Shown here: piece after piece, positions 32,004 to 32,871 of the stretch
Position numbering within the stretch: position 1 is the first letter of the stretch
How the letters are laid out: every line of letters begins with the position of its first letter
Origin: Reyranella sp.
GTDB taxonomy: Bacteria; Pseudomonadota; Alphaproteobacteria; Reyranellales; Reyranellaceae
Assembly: GCA_017990895.1 (NCBI GenBank)
Contig: JAGNNA010000007.1
Location: 1 to 32,871 of the forward strand
Direction of reading: 5' to 3'
DNA length: 32,871 nt
Program-made: the position numbers and the translations under genes
Notes under the pieces: generated by a model
Databases searched by the model: none
Told to the model about the DNA's origin: nothing
The model's input: the letters and a program-made list of their open reading frames with translations, nothing else

Positions 32004-32871
32004 TACCGGCCGCCCCGGAAGTGGTCATGGATTTTCTGGGCGAGCGCATCCGAGATTCCGGGAACCGACTTGATGTCCTCCAAGGTCGCGCCGGAGACCG
32101 CACGGGTGCTGCCGAAATGATTGAGCAGCGCGCGCTTGCGACCGGCGCCGATGCCCGGCACCTCGTCGAGCGCCGAGCGAGTCATGTCGGCTGCGCGGCG
32201 CGTGCGGTGAGTTCCGATCGCGAAGCGATGCGCCTCGTCCCGCAGCCGCTGCAGGAAATAGAGGACGGGATCGCGAGGCTCGAGCGAGAAAGGCTGTCTG
32301 CCGGTCATGAAGAAGCGCTCGCGACCGGCATCGCGGTCGGGTCCCTTGGCGATGCCCACGACCGCGATGTCTTCGAGGCCGAGCTCGCTCATCACCTGGC
32401 GAACCGCTTCGAGCTGTCCCTGGCCGCCATCGATCAGCAGCAGGTCCGGCCAATGCTCGTCGTCACGCTCGGGATTTTCCTTCAGCGCGCGTCCGAACCG
32501 GCGACTGAGGACCTCGCGCATCATGGCGAAGTCGTCGCCTGCGGCACCCTCGGTCTTGATGTTGAACTTGCGGTAGGCGTTCTTGTTGAAGCCCTCCGGT
32601 CCGGCCACCACCATCGCGCCGATCGCCGCCGTGCCCTGGATGTGGCTGTTGTCGTAGATCTCGATGCGCTCGGGCGGCGCATCGAGGCCGAACACGCGGG
32701 CCACGCCTTCGAGCAGGGTGCGCTGCGTGCCGCGCTCGGCCATGCGGCGAGCCAGCGCCTCGCGCGCATTGTTCACCGCCTGATCGAGAACGTCCTTCTG
32801 GTCGCCGCGCTTGGGCTGGCGGATCTCGACCTTGTGGCCAGCCGACAGAGCGAGCGCGCTTTCCATGAGCT
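32003..32871 (-). CDS. uvrC: UvrABC excinuclease subunit C, C-terminal part
   Basis: About 289 codons before the window edge; the N-terminal GIY-YIG domain and part of the centre lie outside. The RNase H-like endonuclease domain is seen: [20 protein letters not shown] and [16 protein letters not shown], and [20 protein letters not shown] before [16 protein letters not shown]. The C-terminal helix-hairpin-helix pair is in [20 protein letters not shown] and [13 protein letters not shown]. The protein cuts both sides of DNA lesions with UvrB. The first Met in the window is not the start; the frame continues beyond the edge. Confidence 0.96.
   Translation of the reverse strand, partial: LMESALALSAGHKVEIRQPKRGDQKDVLDQAVNNAREALARRMAERGTQRTLLEGVARVFGLDAPPERIEIYDNSHIQGTAAIGAMVVAGPEGFNKNAYRKFNIKTEGAAGDDFAMMREVLSRRFGRALKENPERDDEHWPDLLLIDGGQGQLEAVRQVMSELGLEDIAVVGIAKGPDRDAGRERFFMTGRQPFSLEPRDPVLYFLQRLRDEAHRFAIGTHRTRRAADMTRSALDEVPGIGAGRKRALLNHFGSTRAVSGATLEDIKSVPGISDALAQKIHDHFRGGR

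Overview
The window is a dense, GC-rich chromosomal segment with short intergenic gaps and many four-base stop/start overlaps. Gene content points to an alphaproteobacterium: the lgt-midA-pgeF cluster, the uvrC-pgsA-moaD-moaE cluster, a PetP/PetR-like regulator pair, a phasin, and a riboswitch-led thiOSGEF operon. A Rhodospirillales/Hyphomicrobiales-type soil or water organism (Reyranella-like) is a guess, not shown by the sequence.

Layout. 1-4709 (minus strand): the 5' end of a solute-binding protein gene, a lipoprotein, pgeF, midA, lgt and a YbjN-type protein. 4710-8766 (plus): a nitrogen-type control region (NtrC-like dyad and a textbook sigma-54 promoter) driving an NrtABC/CynABD-type transporter plus cyanase, closed by a strong terminator. 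8775-13435 (plus): a GntR/FCD regulator with a candidate operator, a complete polar-amino-acid-type ABC transporter and a class IV aminotransferase-fold protein that lacks the PLP lysine. 13534-17560 (minus): ubiK, hyuA and hyuB (hydantoinase/oxoprolinase type). 17630-20776 (plus): enoyl-CoA hydratase, proC, TetR, a phasin with PhaR-like boxes, and csaA. 20854-24585 (minus): a petP/petR/histidine-kinase operon followed by a type II branched-chain aminotransferase. 24687-26392 (plus): a glutathione transferase and a second, canonical BCAT. 26402-26962 (minus): a small membrane protein with a HIRAN-like tail. 27016-30654 (plus): TPP riboswitch and thiO-thiS-thiG-thiE-thiF(rhodanese). 30696-32871 (minus): moaE, moaD, pgsA and the 3' part of uvrC.

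Two unrelated families of palindromic repeats are present. One is a paired-hairpin REP-like element built on GCGCCACT-CC-AGTGGCGC, with three copies (about 6.5, 15.2 and 20.8 kb), one of which shows compensatory stem changes. The other is a single 97-base element with perfect 31-base arms that fills the gap between two convergent genes.

The most interesting candidates are: (a) the GntR, ABC transporter, lysine-less aminotransferase-fold protein and neighbouring HyuAB, which may form an undescribed nitrogen-compound uptake and processing module; (b) nitrogen-controlled cyanate uptake and hydrolysis; (c) a TPP riboswitch whose P1 stem appears to contain the thiO Shine-Dalgarno and to compete with a palindrome just upstream; (d) the REP-like elements placed against the start codons of operon genes. 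All assignments come from reading the sequence; no database search or folding program was run.
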